Positions 1 to 8,785 of a stretch of 64,000 bases of DNA are shown one piece after another. Below the pieces are notes generated by a model, which was not told the origin of the DNA, ran no database searches, and saw only the letters and a list, made by a program, of their open reading frames with translations. A program made the translations under genes and the position numbers. The stretch is from Frigidibacter sp037095735 (GTDB lineage Bacteria; Pseudomonadota; Alphaproteobacteria; Rhodobacterales; Rhodobacteraceae), in NCBI RefSeq assembly GCF_037095735.1, contig NZ_JBAWKD010000001.1:248001-312000 (forward strand). The letters run 5' to 3'. The first letter of the stretch is position 1; each line of letters begins with the position of its first letter.

Positions 1-1553
1 AATTCGCCGCCCCAGACCGTGCCATCCGCGCCATAGCCGGTGCCGTCGAGGATCACCCCCGCCACCGGCCCGCCCTCCAGCGGCCAGAGGCTCTCGCCCA
101 GACAGGCCGCCAGATGCGCATGGTGGTGCTGCACGCGCTGCAGCGGCAGGCCGCGCCGTGCCGCCTCGGCCTCGGCATGGGCGCTGGCGCGATAGCCGGG
201 GTGCAGGTCGCAGGCCAGCACGGCCGCGCGATGCTCGAAAAGCTGCGTGTAATCCGCCTCGGCCTTCAGGAACTCGGCCCAGGTCAGCGGCTCGTCCAGC
301 TCGCCCAGATGGTGCGACAGCAGCGCCTGCCCGCCCTTGGTCAGGCAGATCGCGGCCTTCATCTCGGCGCCATAGGCCAGCACCGGCGGCGCCGCCTCGA
401 AGCCCGGCGGCAGCGCCAGCGTGCCCGGCACCCGCCCCCGCGCCCGGCGCAGCACCATCGGCGGATCGGCCCGCTCGACCGAGTCGTCCAGCCGCCGCGC
501 GATCTCGCGGTCATGCATCAGGAAGGCGTCGACGAACCCGGCCAGCTTCGCGCGCGCCTCGTCATTGCCGATCACCTGCGGCTCGCCCGAAAGATTGCCC
601 GAAGTCATCACCAAAGGCCGCCCCACCGCGTCGCAAAGCAGGTGATGCAGCGGCGTGTAGGGCAGCATCACCCCCAGCCGCGTCATCCCCGGCGCGACCG
701 CGTCCGGCAGCGGCGCCGCGCCCGTCGCCACCAGCACGACCGGCGCGGCGGGATCGGCCAGCGCCGCCTCGTCGCCGGGCGTCAGCCGCGCGATCCCGCG
801 CAAGACCGGCAACGGCGCCATCACCGCCAGCGGCTTCGCGGGCCGGCGCTTGCGGGCGCGCAGCAGGGCCACCGCCGCGCCATCCGTCGCGTCGCAGGCG
901 AGGTGAAACCCGCCCAGCCCCTTCACCGCCAGCACCGCGCCCGCCCGCAGCATCGCCGCCGCCGCGGCGATCGGATCGCCCGCGACCTCGGCCCCGTCGC
1001 GCTCGAGCCAGAGCCGCGGCCCGCAGGCCGGGCAGGCGATCGGCTGGGCATGGAAGCGGCGGTCGGCGGGGCTGTCGTATTCGGCGCGGCAGTCCGGGCA
1101 CATCGCGAAGCCGGCCATCACCGTGCGCGCCCGGTCATAGGGCAGGCCCTGCAGGATGGTGAAGCGCGGCCCGCAATGGGTGCAGTTGGTGAAGGCATAG
1201 CCCTGCCGCCGACCCGGCGCGCGGATCTCGTGGGCGCAGGCCGGGCAGGTCGCGGCATCGGGCGTCACCCGCGTCTCTGCCCCCTGCCCTTCCGAGCCCG
1301 CGATGACAAAGGCCCCGACCATGATTTCATCATCGACGTCAGTCACTTCCACCGCATCGACCCGCGCCAGCGGCGGTGCTTCGCTGCGCAGCGAAGCCAG
1401 AAATGCCGCGGGTGCAGCATCGGCCCAGATCAGCACGCCCTCTGGGTCGTTCAGCACCCGCCCCGACAGGCCATGCGCCTGCGCCAACTGCCAGACGAAG
1501 GGCCGGAAGCCCACGCCCTGCACCTGCCCGCGCACCCGGATGCGGACCGCCAT
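1..1553 (-). CDS. hypF: HypF carbamoyltransferase, hydrogenase maturation (3' end beyond window)
   Basis: HypF makes the CN ligand of the NiFe active site by transferring a carbamoyl group from carbamoyl phosphate to HypE. About 517 residues are present of a usual 750; the C-terminus lies left of base 1. In order I see an acylphosphatase domain with the motif RGQVQGVGFRPF near residues 6-18, paired CxxC zinc-finger motifs (CPAC, MCPDC, CTHC) around residues 105-180, a YrdC-like domain (KRRPARKPLAVM, MTSGNLSGEP) and the start of the Kae1-like domain (VQHHHAHLAACLGE, LDGTGYGADG). The ATG at 1553 follows an AGGAGG site and lies 12 bases after the hupV stop, so it is the last visible gene of the hupTUV operon. 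In R. capsulatus the structural hupSL genes follow hypF. Confidence 0.95.
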   Translation of the reverse strand, partial: MAVRIRVRGQVQGVGFRPFVWQLAQAHGLSGRVLNDPEGVLIWADAAPAAFLASLRSEAPPLARVDAVEVTDVDDEIMVGAFVIAGSEGQGAETRVTPDAATCPACAHEIRAPGRRQGYAFTNCTHCGPRFTILQGLPYDRARTVMAGFAMCPDCRAEYDSPADRRFHAQPIACPACGPRLWLERDGAEVAGDPIAAAAAMLRAGAVLAVKGLGGFHLACDATDGAAVALLRARKRRPAKPLAVMAPLPVLRGIARLTPGDEAALADPAAPVVLVATGAAPLPDAVAPGMTRLGVMLPYTPLHHLLCDAVGRPLVMTSGNLSGEPQVIGNDEARAKLAGFVDAFLMHDREIARRLDDSVERADPPMVLRRARGRVPGTLALPPGFEAAPPVLAYGAEMKAAICLTKGGQALLSHHLGELDEPLTWAEFLKAEADYTQLFEHRAAVLACDLHPGYRASAHAEAEAARRGLPLQRVQHHHAHLAACLGESLWPLEGGPVAGVILDGTGYGADGTVWGGE

Positions 1554-1565
1554 CAGTGGCCCCTC

Positions 1566-2996
1566 CTAATGAACGGTGCAGACCATGCAGGGATCGAAAC
1601 TGCGCACCACATGCTGCACCGCAAGCGGCGTCTCGTCCCCCTCGGCGACCGGCGTGCCCTCCAGCGCCGCCTCCAGCGCGCCCGGCACCCCACGCGCATC
1701 GCGGGGCGAGAAGTTCCAGGTCGTCGGCGCCACGATCTGATAGCCCGCGATCCGGCCCCGCTCGATCCGCACCCAATGGCCCAGCGCCCCGCGCGCCGCC
1801 TCGACCAGCCCCGCGCCCTCGCCCTGCGCCGGGATCACCACCCGGTCCATGAAACGCGCGGCGGGGTCGATGTCCTCGGCCAGCCGCTCCATCAGGATCT
1901 GCGTGCGCGCGATTTCCAGAAGCCGCCCGGCGACGCGCCCCAGCACGCCCGAGGCCCCCGGTTCCGCCGCCAGCGCCCGCGCGAGCGGATGCCCGTCGAT
2001 CACCTGCCGCGCCAGCGCCCCGGTCTCCATCACCGCGCCGCCATAGCGCGGCGCCTTGCACCAGCTGTAGGCGCCCTCGCGCATCTCCTCGTCGGGCAGC
2101 GTCTGCCCGCGTGCCGGATGCGCCTCGGGCCCCAGCATCCAGGCGTGGCTCAGATCCTCGGTGATCCGCGCGGGCTCCAACGGCTGCAGCGCCCCGTCCC
2201 AGACACCGGATGCGAAACCGTGCCCGCCCTCCAGCGGATAGGCCCCGAACGACAGGTAGCGCCCCTGCCCCGGCCCCAGCGCCGCCAACCCCAAGTCCGC
2301 GGCAATGCGCAGGAACAGCGCGGCATCGCCGCGCTCCCAGTCCGCCAAAGCAGCGACATCCCCAAGCGCCGCGAACTCCTCGACCGGCGCGCCGAACAGC
2401 GTGCCCTCCAGATAGGCCCGGAAGCTGCGCAGCGTCGCCAGAATCCGCAGCCGGTCGCGCATCGAGGGCGCCTTGGTCACGCCCCCCGGCTGGATCGCCA
2501 GCGTATGCGGCCACTTCCCCGCCAGCATCCCCAGAATATGCATCAGCCGCGCCCGCGCCTCGATCGCCGCGCGCAGGCCCGATCCTTCCAGCGCCGTGAA
2601 GCGGTCGACCGCCCGGCCATGCCAGTCGTGCCCGGCATAGGCCAGCCGGGTGAAGTCCGGCATGAAGAACAGGTTGAAATGGGTCAGGTGGTCCGAGACG
2701 TTCTCGACCGCATGGATCAGCGCCGCCACCCGCTCGCCCTGCGGCGCGGGCACCACACCCGCCGCCGCCGCCAGCGCCCGCGCGGCGGCCGCCGATTGCG
2801 AGATCGAGCAGATCCCGCAGATCCGCGGCGTGATCGTCAGCGCGTCGCGCGGGTCCTTGCCCAGCAGCATCTGCTCGAAACCGCGGAAAAGGGGAGAGTT
2901 CACCCGCGCCGCCTCGACCCGACCGCCGCCCAGCGTCAGCCGCACCTCGAGATCGCCCTCGACCCGGTTGAACGGGCCCACCAGCAGTTCGGTCAC
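1566..2996 (-). CDS. hupV: Regulatory [NiFe] hydrogenase large subunit HupV (HoxC type)
   Basis: Large subunit of the cytoplasmic H2 sensor. It has 476 residues from a GTG start that overlaps the hupU stop (GTGA) and sits behind CGGAGG. The four Ni ligands are present: C60 and C63 in RICGIC and C470 and C473 in DPCMVC. The protein ends at FDPCMVCTVH, so the C-terminal extension cleaved from energy-converting hydrogenases is missing, as known for HupV/HoxC. I62 and F110 are at the positions which in HoxC narrow the gas channel and exclude O2, where O2-sensitive enzymes have Val and Leu. An upstream in-frame extension exists, but it reads through the hupU gene and is not used. Confidence 0.96.
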   Translation of the reverse strand: MTELLVGPFNRVEGDLEVRLTLGGGRVEAARVNSPLFRGFEQMLLGKDPRDALTITPRICGICSISQSAAAARALAAAAGVVPAPQGERVAALIHAVENVSDHLTHFNLFFMPDFTRLAYAGHDWHGRAVDRFTALEGSGLRAAIEARARLMHILGMLAGKWPHTLAIQPGGVTKAPSMRDRLRILATLRSFRAYLEGTLFGAPVEEFAALGDVAALADWERGDAALFLRIAADLGLAALGPGQGRYLSFGAYPLEGGHGFASGVWDGALQPLEPARITEDLSHAWMLGPEAHPARGQTLPDEEMREGAYSWCKAPRYGGAVMETGALARQVIDGHPLARALAAEPGASGVLGRVAGRLLEIARTQILMERLAEDIDPAARFMDRVVIPAQGEGAGLVEAARGALGHWVRIERGRIAGYQIVAPTTWNFSPRDARGVPGALEAALEGTPVAEGDETPLAVQHVVRSFDPCMVCTVH

Positions 2997-3982
2997 TTCG
3001 GCCTCCGGATCGTCGGCGGCACCTTCACCCGGTCCGACACGGCATTCCTCGCGATCCGCTCCGGCGTCGCGGCCTTCGACAGCGAGGCCAGCGCCATGAA
3101 CCAGGCCTTGGGCATGTCCGAAGGCAGACCGACCGGGATGCCCGCGATCTTCGGCGTCTCTGTGAAGGCGTGGCGCGGCTCTTCGAACTCGGGCGCGGTG
3201 CAGGCGATGCAGGGGTATCCGCCGCGGGTGCAGGAACCCTCGCCATTCCAGGGACGGATGTTGCAATCGCCCACCGCCTGCGTGCCGACGCAACCCAGAT
3301 GCTCCATCATGCAGCCGATCTCGGACAGATGCGTGGCCGAGGCCTTGTATTCGTAGAACTCGTTCTTCGGGCAGCCGTGATGGACCAGATGCTCAGCATA
3401 GAATTTCGGTCGGCCGAGCGCATCGAGATCCCCCGGCCCCAGCGCCCCCGCCTTCAGCATCAGCAGCGTCTCTGTCACCCAGTCGGGATGCGTCGGGCAG
3501 CCCGCGACATTGACCACCGGCAGCCCGCTGCCGTCGCGCCAGCCCGCGGCCAGCGCCCCGCCCGGATGCGCGCCGTCGTATTGCAGCCCGACCGCGTCCG
3601 AGGGATTGCCCCCCGCCGTCGTCACCCCGCCGTAGGCCGCGCAAGTGCCCACCGCCACGACATGGCGCGCCCGGCCCGCCAGCGCCCGCGTCCAATCGAG
3701 CATCGACCGCCCGGTCCCCGCCAGCATCTGGAACCGCCCGGTGCCGCGCGGCCCCCGCGCCACCGCGCCCTCGACGCACAGGATGTCCAGCGCGTCTTCC
3801 CCGGCCTCGGCCCGCTCCAAGAGCCGCCGCGCCTCGGCCCCGGTCTCCAGCGACAGCGCCGGATGCCAGCCGATCTCGATCCCGGCGCCGGCCAGCAGTT
3901 CGGGCGCGTTCGGGTCCTCGGCGCAGAGCAAGGACATCGTGCAGCCGCCGCAGCCCGCGGCCTGAAGCCAGATCAGCCTCAT
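2993..3982 (-). CDS. hupU: Regulatory [NiFe] hydrogenase small subunit HupU (HoxB type)
   Basis: Small, iron-sulfur subunit of the H2 sensor, 329 residues. It starts directly with MRLIWLQAAGCGGCTMS: C11 and C14 belong to the proximal cluster, with further ligands in VGTCAAYGG and GCPTHPDWV. Cysteines in HHGCPKNEFY, GCMMEHLGC and the CxRGGYPCIAC segment near residues 245-265 fit the other two clusters. There is no twin-arginine signal peptide, which separates regulatory HupU from the exported HupS. The start overlaps the hupT stop (ATGA) and the stop overlaps the hupV start, so the three are translationally coupled. It is expected to form HupUV and to interact with HupT in the cytoplasm. Confidence 0.96.
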   Translation of the reverse strand: MRLIWLQAAGCGGCTMSLLCAEDPNAPELLAGAGIEIGWHPALSLETGAEARRLLERAEAGEDALDILCVEGAVARGPRGTGRFQMLAGTGRSMLDWTRALAGRARHVVAVGTCAAYGGVTTAGGNPSDAVGLQYDGAHPGGALAAGWRDGSGLPVVNVAGCPTHPDWVTETLLMLKAGALGPGDLDALGRPKFYAEHLVHHGCPKNEFYEYKASATHLSEIGCMMEHLGCVGTQAVGDCNIRPWNGEGSCTRGGYPCIACTAPEFEEPRHAFTETPKIAGIPVGLPSDMPKAWFMALASLSKAATPERIARNAVSDRVKVPPTIRRPK

Positions 3983-5310
3983 TCCCCCGCCTCCGGCAGC
4001 GACAGCCGGAAGGCCGCGCCCTGATCCGAGGGCATGAGCCGCAGCGCGCCGCCATGTTCCTCGGCGATCTTGGCAGAGATCGACAGGCCGAGCCCCGTCC
4101 CCGCCCCCACCGGCTTCGTCGTGTAGAACGGATCGAACACCGCCGCCTCCGAGCCCTCGGGCACCCCCGGCCCGTTGTCGCTGACCGTGACCTCGGCAAA
4201 GCCGCCCGCGCGCGACAGCGTGACCTCGATCCGCGGTGCCGCGCGCCCCGCCAGCGCATCGACCGCGTTCTGCACGAGGTTCATCACCACCTGCTGCACA
4301 TGCCCGGGCCGGCCCCGCGCCATCACCCGCGCCAGCCCGCCCACCTCGATCGCCACCGGATGCTTCGCGCCCCGGCTCACCCAGCTGGTCGCCACCCGCG
4401 CCGTTTCCGCCAGATCGAAGGCCACCATCTCGCCCGAGCCGTCGGCCGAGAGCCTGCGCAGATCCTCGACGATGTCGCGCACCCGCTCGGCCCCGTCGCG
4501 CGCGCCGCGGATCGCCTCGCGCAGGTTGCGCATCTCGCGGTCCAGCCGCAGCTCTTCGCGCAGACGCACCAGTTCCTCGCGCGCGGCGCCCTCCTGCACC
4601 CGGGTGAAATAGGTCTCGAACTTGCCGGCATAGCGTTCCAGCGCATGGGCATTGGCATAGACGAAGCTGATCGGGTTGTTCAGCTCATGCGCCACCCCCG
4701 CCAGAAGCCTGCCCAAGGACGCAAGCTTCTCGTTGCGCACCAGCTGCCCCTGCGCCTCCTTCAGCGCCCGGTGGCTTTCGGCCAGCGCCGCATAGGCCTG
4801 CCGCAGCTCTCCTAGGGGCCGCCCCGACAGCACCGCCCCCGTCGCCCGCCCGCGTTCGTCCAGAAGCGGGCTGATCGACAGGTCCAGCGGCGCCGGGCCC
4901 GCGGGCGTCAGGATCGCGATCTCGATCCGGCTCGCCCGGCGCAGCGCCCGCGCCTCGGCCAGCGCTGCCGCCAGCCGCGCGGGCTCGTCGAACAGCCCCG
5001 CCACCTCAAGCCCGGTGACCGCCTCGCGCCCGGTCAGCGCCCGGAACGAGGCATTGGCCTCGCTCACCCGGTCCTCGCGCCCGGTCACCAGCAGCACATC
5101 CGACACCGCCCCCAGCACCGAGGCGAGAAACCCCCGCAGCGCCTCCAGCTCGGTGTTCTGCCGCTCGAGCCGCTCCTGGTAGTCGACCAGATCGGCATAG
5201 GTCCGCTCGACCCCCTGCAGCACATCGGCCCAGGCGGCATCGGCGAAGGGCTCCGCCCCGCCCTCTGGCGTGTCCTGTCCGAATGCCGGCGCCATGCGCT
5301 GCCTCCCCAT
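3979..5310 (-). CDS. hupT: Sensor histidine kinase HupT, H2 signalling
   Basis: Soluble histidine kinase of 443 residues; no membrane segments are visible. After an N-terminal helical stretch (about 28-60) comes a PAS-like domain (about 60-165), then the H box with H208 in AGVAHELNNPISF, an N box (NLVQNAVDAL), G1 (DNGPGVPEG) and G2 (GTGLGLSIS). In R. capsulatus HupT phosphorylates HupR, and HupUV modulates HupT in response to H2, so uptake hydrogenase is made only when H2 is present. First gene of hupTUV-hypF. A second in-frame ATG at residue 6 could also be the start. hupR is not in this window. Confidence 0.93.
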   Translation of the reverse strand: MGRQRMAPAFGQDTPEGGAEPFADAAWADVLQGVERTYADLVDYQERLERQNTELEALRGFLASVLGAVSDVLLVTGREDRVSEANASFRALTGREAVTGLEVAGLFDEPARLAAALAEARALRRASRIEIAILTPAGPAPLDLSISPLLDERGRATGAVLSGRPLGELRQAYAALAESHRALKEAQGQLVRNEKLASLGRLLAGVAHELNNPISFVYANAHALERYAGKFETYFTRVQEGAAREELVRLREELRLDREMRNLREAIRGARDGAERVRDIVEDLRRLSADGSGEMVAFDLAETARVATSWVSRGAKHPVAIEVGGLARVMARGRPGHVQQVVMNLVQNAVDALAGRAAPRIEVTLSRAGGFAEVTVSDNGPGVPEGSEAAVFDPFYTTKPVGAGTGLGLSISAKIAEEHGGALRLMPSDQGAAFRLSLPEAGE

Positions 5311-5344
5311 CGCCTTCAGACTTCGGGGCTCGGGCCCGCAAGGT

Positions 5345-5354
5345 CAAGCGCTTG
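5345..5354. promoter_or_regulatory. 10-bp palindrome between hupT and the amidase gene
   Basis: CAAGCGCTTG is a perfect palindrome inside the roughly 97-bp divergent gap. A TTGACC hexamer lies within it on the minus strand, a possible -35 for hupT, but no convincing -10 follows. Function is a guess. Confidence 0.2.
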
Positions 5355-5407
5355 CATGTCGCGCCCGCCCCGCGCAGCATCGCCGCGCAAGAGCAGGCGA
5401 GGATGGC

Positions 5408-6832
5408 ATGGCACTGACGGATCTGGGCGCAAGCGCGCTTTCGGCCGGGATCGCGGCGCGCGAGATCGCGCCCGAGGCGCTGATGGAGGCGGTGCTCGAC
5501 CGGATCGCGGCGGTCAATCCGCAGGTCAACGCCGTGGTCTCGCTGCGCCCGCGCGCAGACCTGATGGCCGAGGCCGCGGCGGCCGCCGCCCGCCTCGCCG
5601 CCGGCGAAAGCTGCGGCTGGCTGACCGGGATCCCGATCGCGATCAAGGACCTCGCGGCCACCGCCGGGGTGGTGACGACCTGGGGCTCGCCGCTCTGGCG
5701 CGACCATGTCCCCACCGAGGACGCGCTGATGGTGCGCCGGCTGAAGGCCGCGGGCGCGATCGTGATCGGCAAGACCAACAGCCCGGAATTCGGCCTTGGC
5801 AGCCACACCTTCAACGAGGTCTTCGGCGCGACCCGCAACCCCTACGACCTCGCCCGCACCGCTGGCGGCTCCTCGGGCGGTGCGGCGGCGGCACTGGCGG
5901 CGCGGCTCGTCCCGCTCGCCGACGGCTCCGACATGATGGGCTCGCTGCGCAACCCGGCCGCCTTCTGCAACGTCTACGGCTTCCGCCCCAGCTGGGGCCT
6001 CGTGCCCAAGGATGCCGAGGGCGACAGCTTCCTCGCCACCCTCGCGACCGAGGGCCCGATGGGCCGCAGCGTCGAAGACGTGGCGCGGCTTTTGACCACC
6101 ATGGCCGGCCCCACCGCGGCGGTGCCCTTCGGCCTCGCCCCCGCCGGCGACTACGCGGCGACCCTCGACCGCAGCATCGCCGGCCGCCGCATCGGCTGGC
6201 TTGCCGACTGGGGCGGCGCCTATGCGATGGAACCCGGCATCCTCGCCCTCTGCGAGGCGGCGCTCGACCGGCTCGCCGATCTCGGGGCAGAGATCGTGGC
6301 CCTGCCCCCGCCCCTCCCGGCCGAAAAGCTCTGGCAAAGCTGGACCACGCTGCGCGCGATGCTGAACGCCGGCAGCCGCCGCGCGCTCTACGACGACCCG
6401 GCGAAACGCGCGCAGCTGAAGCCCGAAGCGATCTGGGAGATCGAGCAGGGCCTAACCCTGCCCGCGCAGGCGGTCTACGAGGCCTCGGTGATCCGCTCGA
6501 AACACTACGCGCGGATGGCGAAGCTCTTCGAGACGGTGGATGCCGTGGCGCTGCCCTCGGCCCAGGTCTGGCCCTTCCCGGTCGGAATGCGCCACCCGAC
6601 CGAGATCGCGGGCCGCCCCCTCGACACCTATCACCGCTGGATGGAGGTGGTGGTGCCAGTCAGCCTCGCGGGCCTGCCGGCACTGTCGATCCCTGTAGGG
6701 TTCGGCGCGCAGGGCCTGCCGATGGGCCTGCAGATCGCGGGCCCGCATGGCGGCGACCTCGGCGTCCTGCAGATCGGCCAGGCCTGGCACCAGGCCACCG
6801 ACTGGCCCGGCCAGCGCCCACCCGCGCTCTGA
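5408..6832 (+). CDS. Amidase of the amidase-signature family
   Basis: Hydrolyses a carboxamide; substrate unknown. 474 residues from the ATG at 5408, which follows GGCGAGGA; upstream in-frame ATGs run into the divergent hupT gene. The Ser-cisSer-Lys triad is K80 (GIPIAIKD), S155 (TAGGSSGG) and S179 (DMMGSLRNPA), with the 75 and 24 residue spacings seen in fatty-acid amide hydrolase. The usual DTGGS before the nucleophile is DMMGS here. It is close to GatA in fold, but no gatC or gatB is adjacent, so a stand-alone amidase is more likely. It faces hupT divergently and gltX convergently. Confidence 0.88.
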   Translation: MALTDLGASALSAGIAAREIAPEALMEAVLDRIAAVNPQVNAVVSLRPRADLMAEAAAAAARLAAGESCGWLTGIPIAIKDLAATAGVVTTWGSPLWRDHVPTEDALMVRRLKAAGAIVIGKTNSPEFGLGSHTFNEVFGATRNPYDLARTAGGSSGGAAAALAARLVPLADGSDMMGSLRNPAAFCNVYGFRPSWGLVPKDAEGDSFLATLATEGPMGRSVEDVARLLTTMAGPTAAVPFGLAPAGDYAATLDRSIAGRRIGWLADWGGAYAMEPGILALCEAALDRLADLGAEIVALPPPLPAEKLWQSWTTLRAMLNAGSRRALYDDPAKRAQLKPEAIWEIEQGLTLPAQAVYEASVIRSKHYARMAKLFETVDAVALPSAQVWPFPVGMRHPTEIAGRPLDTYHRWMEVVVPVSLAGLPALSIPVGFGAQGLPMGLQIAGPHGGDLGVLQIGQAWHQATDWPGQRPPAL

Positions 6833-6849
6833 TTTCTTGCTGGTGGAAA

Positions 6850-6880
6850 TATCCCGGTGGTCCGGGGGCAGCGCCCCCGG
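6850..6880. repeat. G/C hairpin element at convergent gene ends
   Basis: An AAATATCCCGG-type lead is followed by the hairpin CCGGGGGC / AGC / GCCCCCGG (6862-6880). The AAATATCCCGG word recurs in the 73-bp element at 17014-17086 and a similar G/C hairpin at 59639-59660, so this looks like one member of an intergenic repeat family. Here it separates the convergent amidase and gltX genes and could end transcription from both sides, although there is no T run. Confidence 0.55.
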
Positions 6881-6886
6881 CCTTCG

Positions 6887-8221
6887 TCACTTCGCGCGGA
6901 TGACCTGCAGCAGCGGCAGCAGGTCGGCCATTTCCGGCCCATGCTCCATCCCGGTCAGCGCCTTGCGCAGCGGCATGAACAGCCCCTTGCCCTTGCGCCC
7001 CGTCGCGGCCTTCACCGCCCCGGTCCACTCGCCCCAGGTCGCCGCGGTGAACGGCCGCGCCGGCAGCAGCGCCATCGCCTCGGCGATGAAGCCCTCGTCC
7101 TCGGGCGCCACCAGCGGCTCGGCGCCGTTCAGCACCAGCTCCGCCCAGGGCCCCAGCTCGTCGAGCGTGGTGATGTTGTGGCTCGCCACCTTCCAGAAGC
7201 CCTCGGCCAGCGCGTCCGGCACGCCCAGCGCCGCGATCTGCGACGCCACCGCCGCGAAGGGCAGCTGCTGGTTGCGGGCGCGAGTCAGCGGGAACAGGTC
7301 CTCGGCATCGAACTTGGTCGGCGCCGCACCGAACTGCGACAGGTCGAACCCCTCGGCCAGCTCGTCGAGCGTCATCCGCAGCTCGACCGGCTGGCTCGAT
7401 CCCAGCCGCGCCATCAGCGACAACAGCGCCTCGGGCGCCACGCCGCGCGCCCGCAGGTCGCGCAACGACAGCGTGCCCAGCCGCTTCGACAGCTCTTCCC
7501 CGCCCGCGCCGGTCAGCAGCGAATGGTGCGCGAAGGCCGGCACCGTGCCGCCCAGGCTCTCGATGATCTGGATCTGCGTCGCGGTGTTGGTCACGTGGTC
7601 GGCGCCGCGCACGATATGGGTCACGCCCATGTCGGTGTCGTCGACCGACGAGGCGAAGGTATACAGCACCTGCCCGTCCGCCCGGATCAGCACCGGGTCC
7701 GAGACCGAGGCCGCATCGATCGAGATGTCGCCCAGAATCCCGTCGGTCCATTCGATCCGGCTCTGATCCAGCTGGAAGCGCCAGTAGCCCTCGCGCCCCT
7801 CGGCGCGCATCTTCGCCTTCTCGTCCTCCGACAGGCCCAGCGAGGCGCGGTCATAGACCGGCGGGCGGCCCATGTTCAGCTGCTTCTTGCGCTTCAGGTC
7901 CAGCTCGGTCGGGCTTTCGAAGCATTCGTAGAAGCGCCCCGCCGCGCGCAGCTGGTCGGCGGCCTCGGCATAGCGCTCCAGCCGGTCCGACTGCCGCTCG
8001 ACCCGGTCCCATTCCAGACCCAGCCACTCGAGGTCCTGCTTGATCCCGTCCGCATATTCCTGCTTCGACCGCTCGCGGTCGGTGTCGTCGAGGCGCAGGA
8101 TGAAGCTGCCGCCCGACTTCCGCGCGATCAGGTAGTTGAACAGCGCGGTCCTCAGGTTGCCGACATGGATGTAGCCGGTCGGCGAGGGGGCGAAGCGGGT
8201 GGTGACGGGACGGTCTGCCAT
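6887..8221 (-). CDS. gltX: Glutamyl-tRNA synthetase, short second type
   Basis: Charges tRNA with glutamate in the cytoplasm. 444 residues, typical of the shorter of the two GltX types found in alphaproteobacteria. The class I HIGH motif appears as APSPTGYIHVGNLRT (residues 12-26) and the nucleotide-binding loop as GGEELSKRLG near residue 245, where the first Lys of KMSKS is Glu. An anticodon-binding region follows from about 320. With two GltX enzymes one often charges tRNA-Glu and the other may misacylate tRNA-Gln for GatCAB; which role applies cannot be read here. Confidence 0.95.
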   Translation of the reverse strand: MADRPVTTRFAPSPTGYIHVGNLRTALFNYLIARKSGGSFILRLDDTDRERSKQEYADGIKQDLEWLGLEWDRVERQSDRLERYAEAADQLRAAGRFYECFESPTELDLKRKKQLNMGRPPVYDRASLGLSEDEKAKMRAEGREGYWRFQLDQSRIEWTDGILGDISIDAASVSDPVLIRADGQVLYTFASSVDDTDMGVTHIVRGADHVTNTATQIQIIESLGGTVPAFAHHSLLTGAGGEELSKRLGTLSLRDLRARGVAPEALLSLMARLGSSQPVELRMTLDELAEGFDLSQFGAAPTKFDAEDLFPLTRARNQQLPFAAVASQIAALGVPDALAEGFWKVASHNITTLDELGPWAELVLNGAEPLVAPEDEGFIAEAMALLPARPFTAATWGEWTGAVKAATGRKGKGLFMPLRKALTGMEHGPEMADLLPLLQVIRAK

Positions 8222-8335
8222 GTCTTGGGTACTCCGTTTACGCCCGTGGCTCTTTCATATCGCCCCGGTTTTGTCCATATCGGCGACGGATGCGGGCCGC
8301 GGCGGACCTGCCATGACAGCCATGCGGGGAACGGG

Positions 8336-8785
8336 ATGCATAACGGAAACGGCTTCGGCGGAAACGGTTCGGACGCGACCGAGGGCTGGGGCGGGCTGGC
8401 GGCACCGGGCGCCGAGGTGATCGAGGCGATGGCCCGCGCCACGGTCGCGGCGCTGCCCGCGCAATTCGCAGGCCCCGCCGGCGCCGTCGTGATCCGGGTC
8501 GAGGATTTCCCGCCGGAAGAGTTCATGGCAGAGCTCGACCTCGACGATCCCTTCGAGCTTTCGGGCCTCTACGAGGGCGTGCCGCTGCCCGAGAAATCGG
8601 TGATGGACCAGCCGACGCGCCCCGACACGGTCTGGCTCTTCCGCCGCCCGATCCTCGACGAATGGGTCGAGCGCGGCAATGTCAGCCTTGGCGACCTCGT
8701 GGCGCATGTCACCGTCCACGAATTCGCGCATCACTTCGGCTGGTCCGACGCAGAGATCGCCGCGATCGACCGCTGGTGGGAGTGA
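8336..8785 (+). CDS. Zincin-like metallopeptidase family protein
   Basis: 149 residues from the ATG at 8336, preceded by a weak GGGGAACGGG site. The C-terminal half carries VTVHEFAHHFG, giving the zinc motif H128-E129-x-x-H132. A conserved segment LSGLYEGVPLPEKS precedes it at about 76-89. This fits the small bacterial family of minimal gluzincins (PF06262 type, named from memory). There is no signal peptide, so it is likely cytoplasmic; substrates of the family are unknown. The Gly/Asn-rich first 20 residues are probably disordered. Confidence 0.8.
   Translation: MHNGNGFGGNGSDATEGWGGLAAPGAEVIEAMARATVAALPAQFAGPAGAVVIRVEDFPPEEFMAELDLDDPFELSGLYEGVPLPEKSVMDQPTRPDTVWLFRRPILDEWVERGNVSLGDLVAHVTVHEFAHHFGWSDAEIAAIDRWWE

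Noticed and set aside
2997..3293. Longer N-terminus for HupV
   Set aside because: The extension lies inside hupU; the GTG with SD at 2996 gives the conserved start.
114..3356. Long plus-strand open frame opposite hypF, hupV and hupU
   Set aside because: Arg/Pro/His-rich antisense text with no domain; the minus strand encodes recognised proteins over the whole span. It is a product of high GC content.
5408..6832. Amidase as GatA of GatCAB
   Set aside because: No gatB or gatC next to it, and the DMMGS variant before the nucleophile is unlike GatA; kept as a general amidase.
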